Below, one piece after another: positions 62,401 to 64,000 of a DNA stretch of 64,000 bases. The DNA is from Edolisoma coerulescens (Eukaryota > Chordata > Aves > Passeriformes > Campephagidae): contig VWZW01005387.1 in the NCBI GenBank assembly GCA_013397115.1, forward strand, positions 1,507,235 through 1,571,234. The letters run 5' to 3'. Position 1 is the first letter of the stretch; every line of letters starts with the position of its first letter. Position numbers and translations under genes: made by a program. The notes below the pieces were generated by a model. That model saw only the letters and a list, made by a program, of their open reading frames with translations, was not told the origin of the DNA and did not search any database.

Positions 62401-64000
62401 TTGACAGGAAACATTATTTTGCTGTAGAAATATATTTTTACCATAAGGATTTTCAGTGTGTTCATAATATTTTTATTGATTTAGTCATTAATTGTTATTC
62501 AGTAATTATTTTATTTCCTTCTAGAATATTGTATGTTCATACGTGTTCAACATTTTATTTAGTGTCCTTTTCACAGTGAAAAAATCAACTAAACATGAAT
62601 TCAAAGTGAAATAAAATAAGACTAGTGCTGAAAATATTTTCAGACCTCAGCTACAATGTTTGAACACTTTTATTGTTCAAATTTGAGTAATTGGATTAAC
62701 TGACAGAGCTGACAAGAGTATGAGTGAGCAAAGACTATCTTTTAAGCCTAAACTCATTTAAATTTCTCCTGTTCAGATGCAATCTGACTAAAGATTTCCA
62801 AAGTGTTTTTGGAGCTTGGATCAGTGGTTTTGTTTGATATCAGTAATTCTGGATTCTTAGGTTAATCTGTTTCTCCCCTCTTTCTGGACTAGAAGCTCTG
62901 ATCATATTCATGGTACAAAGCCAGCACTAAGATTTGCTGCTCTGGGAAGGGCAGCATGAAGATCCTGGGGAGTACCTTAAAACCAAATTCATTTAGTGAA
63001 TCTAAAGCATAAAATATATGGGGAAGGATGAAAAAGACTGAGAATTTGCCTGAATGTCCCCTCCTACAGGAGTCCAACCAGATGCTTGTGCTTACTGTGA
63101 AATCGTGGAGTGTGCAGTGCCACTTGTCTTTTTTAGCTCTTGGAAATTTTATGCATTTAAATAAAATGCATTCCAAGGCTTGCTAGCATATCTGCTACAA
63201 ACAAATTTTATTCTATAAGTATACATCTTCCAGATCTGACTTCACACTGGTAAGAAAAGGAGTACATAGAAGGGATCCAGTAATGTGGGAAGAGGTGGGA
63301 AAGTTTATTCTGTGGTTTTATGTTTCACTGCATTAAAAAAAAAAGAAAAGGTGAGCAAGTAATTGAAGTATTTTAGCATGCAGTACTGGTATTTCAATGT
63401 GTCATTTCCACTAATTGCAATGTACTTAATAAAGTAGCAAATTAAATGTGTATTACTTCCTGTGAGAGTTATTTTACACATATAATATGAAGTCCTTATA
63501 ATGCAAATAAGAACATGTATTCTGTTCCCATTTATTCAACAGAGGAAGAAAGCATCTTCTTTAACTGTCACAAGAATGTACAATATGTCATATTAAATAT
63601 TTTAAATTTCACAATAACATACATTTACACAATTTTCTCATTCGTAGGTAATAATGCAGTCACTCACCAGAAGAAATTAAATTTTTTGGAAAGGGAAAAT
63701 ATTTGCTGGAATATTTCAAAATGTACACTTATTAAGACCAGGACTCCCTCAGAATCTTGGAAGAATTCACAGAGAGTTGAAAGGGGATCATATAAGATTT
63801 TAACTTTTTTGGGAGAAAAGAATATGGAGAATCAAGTGTGAGGAAGAGTATGATTTTTTTAACATAATATTGTTATTGTTTTGATATACTATATGAGTTA
63901 CTATCCTTTCATCTGTACAATTTATTGAAAAATTATGCCCAAATCATGAGTGCTACCTCGTGAATGGAAAACTAATGAAAATTCAATTCCCTGGAGTCCC
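56466..64000. other. Intergenic DNA, no gene seen
   Basis: AT-rich. The longest open frame (63515-63841, +, 108 codons) shows no motif. A possible very old CR1 fragment near 57600-57700 is too diverged to call. In mammals PSKH2 would be expected on this side of ATP6V0D2, but no kinase motif appears in any frame here. Confidence 0.45.

Noticed and set aside
63515..63841. 108-codon open frame near the right edge
   Set aside because: AT-rich composition, no motif, no convincing splice context.
40478..64000. Possible PSKH2 orthologue
   Set aside because: No protein-kinase motif in any frame; expectation came only from mammalian gene order.

Overview
This is vertebrate nuclear DNA, almost certainly from a bird. 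It is AT-rich, mostly non-coding and intron-rich, and it carries several CR1 LINE copies, some still showing the avian CR1 3' tail (repeats of an ATTCTATG-like unit), plus a few possible old MIR-type SINE fragments. One 58-base run of N marks a draft-assembly gap. Nothing looks bacterial, viral or plasmid-like.

The one clear gene is on the minus strand. It is a complete eight-exon ATP6V0D2, the d subunit of the membrane Vo sector of the vacuolar H+-ATPase. The coding sequence runs from 40477 down to 21011. I rebuilt it exon by exon: exon lengths of 130, 172, 179, 80, 78, 177, 78 and 162 nt sum to 1056 nt, giving 351 residues plus a stop with every intron phase matching. A polyadenylation signal follows about 240 bases after the stop. 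Intron 4 uses a GC-AG donor. The predicted protein is a d2 by its ends and probable locus but resembles the d1 paralogue in the middle.

Layout. 1-450: GC-rich, CpG-dense island, probably the promoter and first untranslated exon of a neighbouring gene. By mammalian gene order (PSKH2, ATP6V0D2, SLC7A13, WWP1) I suspect WWP1, transcribed out of the window to the left. 451-20764: intergenic, with one good CR1 copy, an older CR1 relic, a CR1 tail and simple repeats; no SLC7A13 exon was seen. 20765-40477: ATP6V0D2, with CR1 and possible MIR insertions in its introns. 40478-43250: upstream flank with two GC-richer patches. 43292-55703 (+): a speculative small spliced gene of 65 codons in two or three exons, with compatible phases and good consensus splice sites on the main exons; I recognise no homologue. 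Between 52769 and 53711 lies a CR1 copy whose 5' part is inverted relative to its 3' part. 56470-64000: intergenic sequence with nothing I can identify.

The only functional theme supported is vesicular and plasma-membrane proton pumping by the V-ATPase. Everything else is regulatory, repetitive or conjectural.
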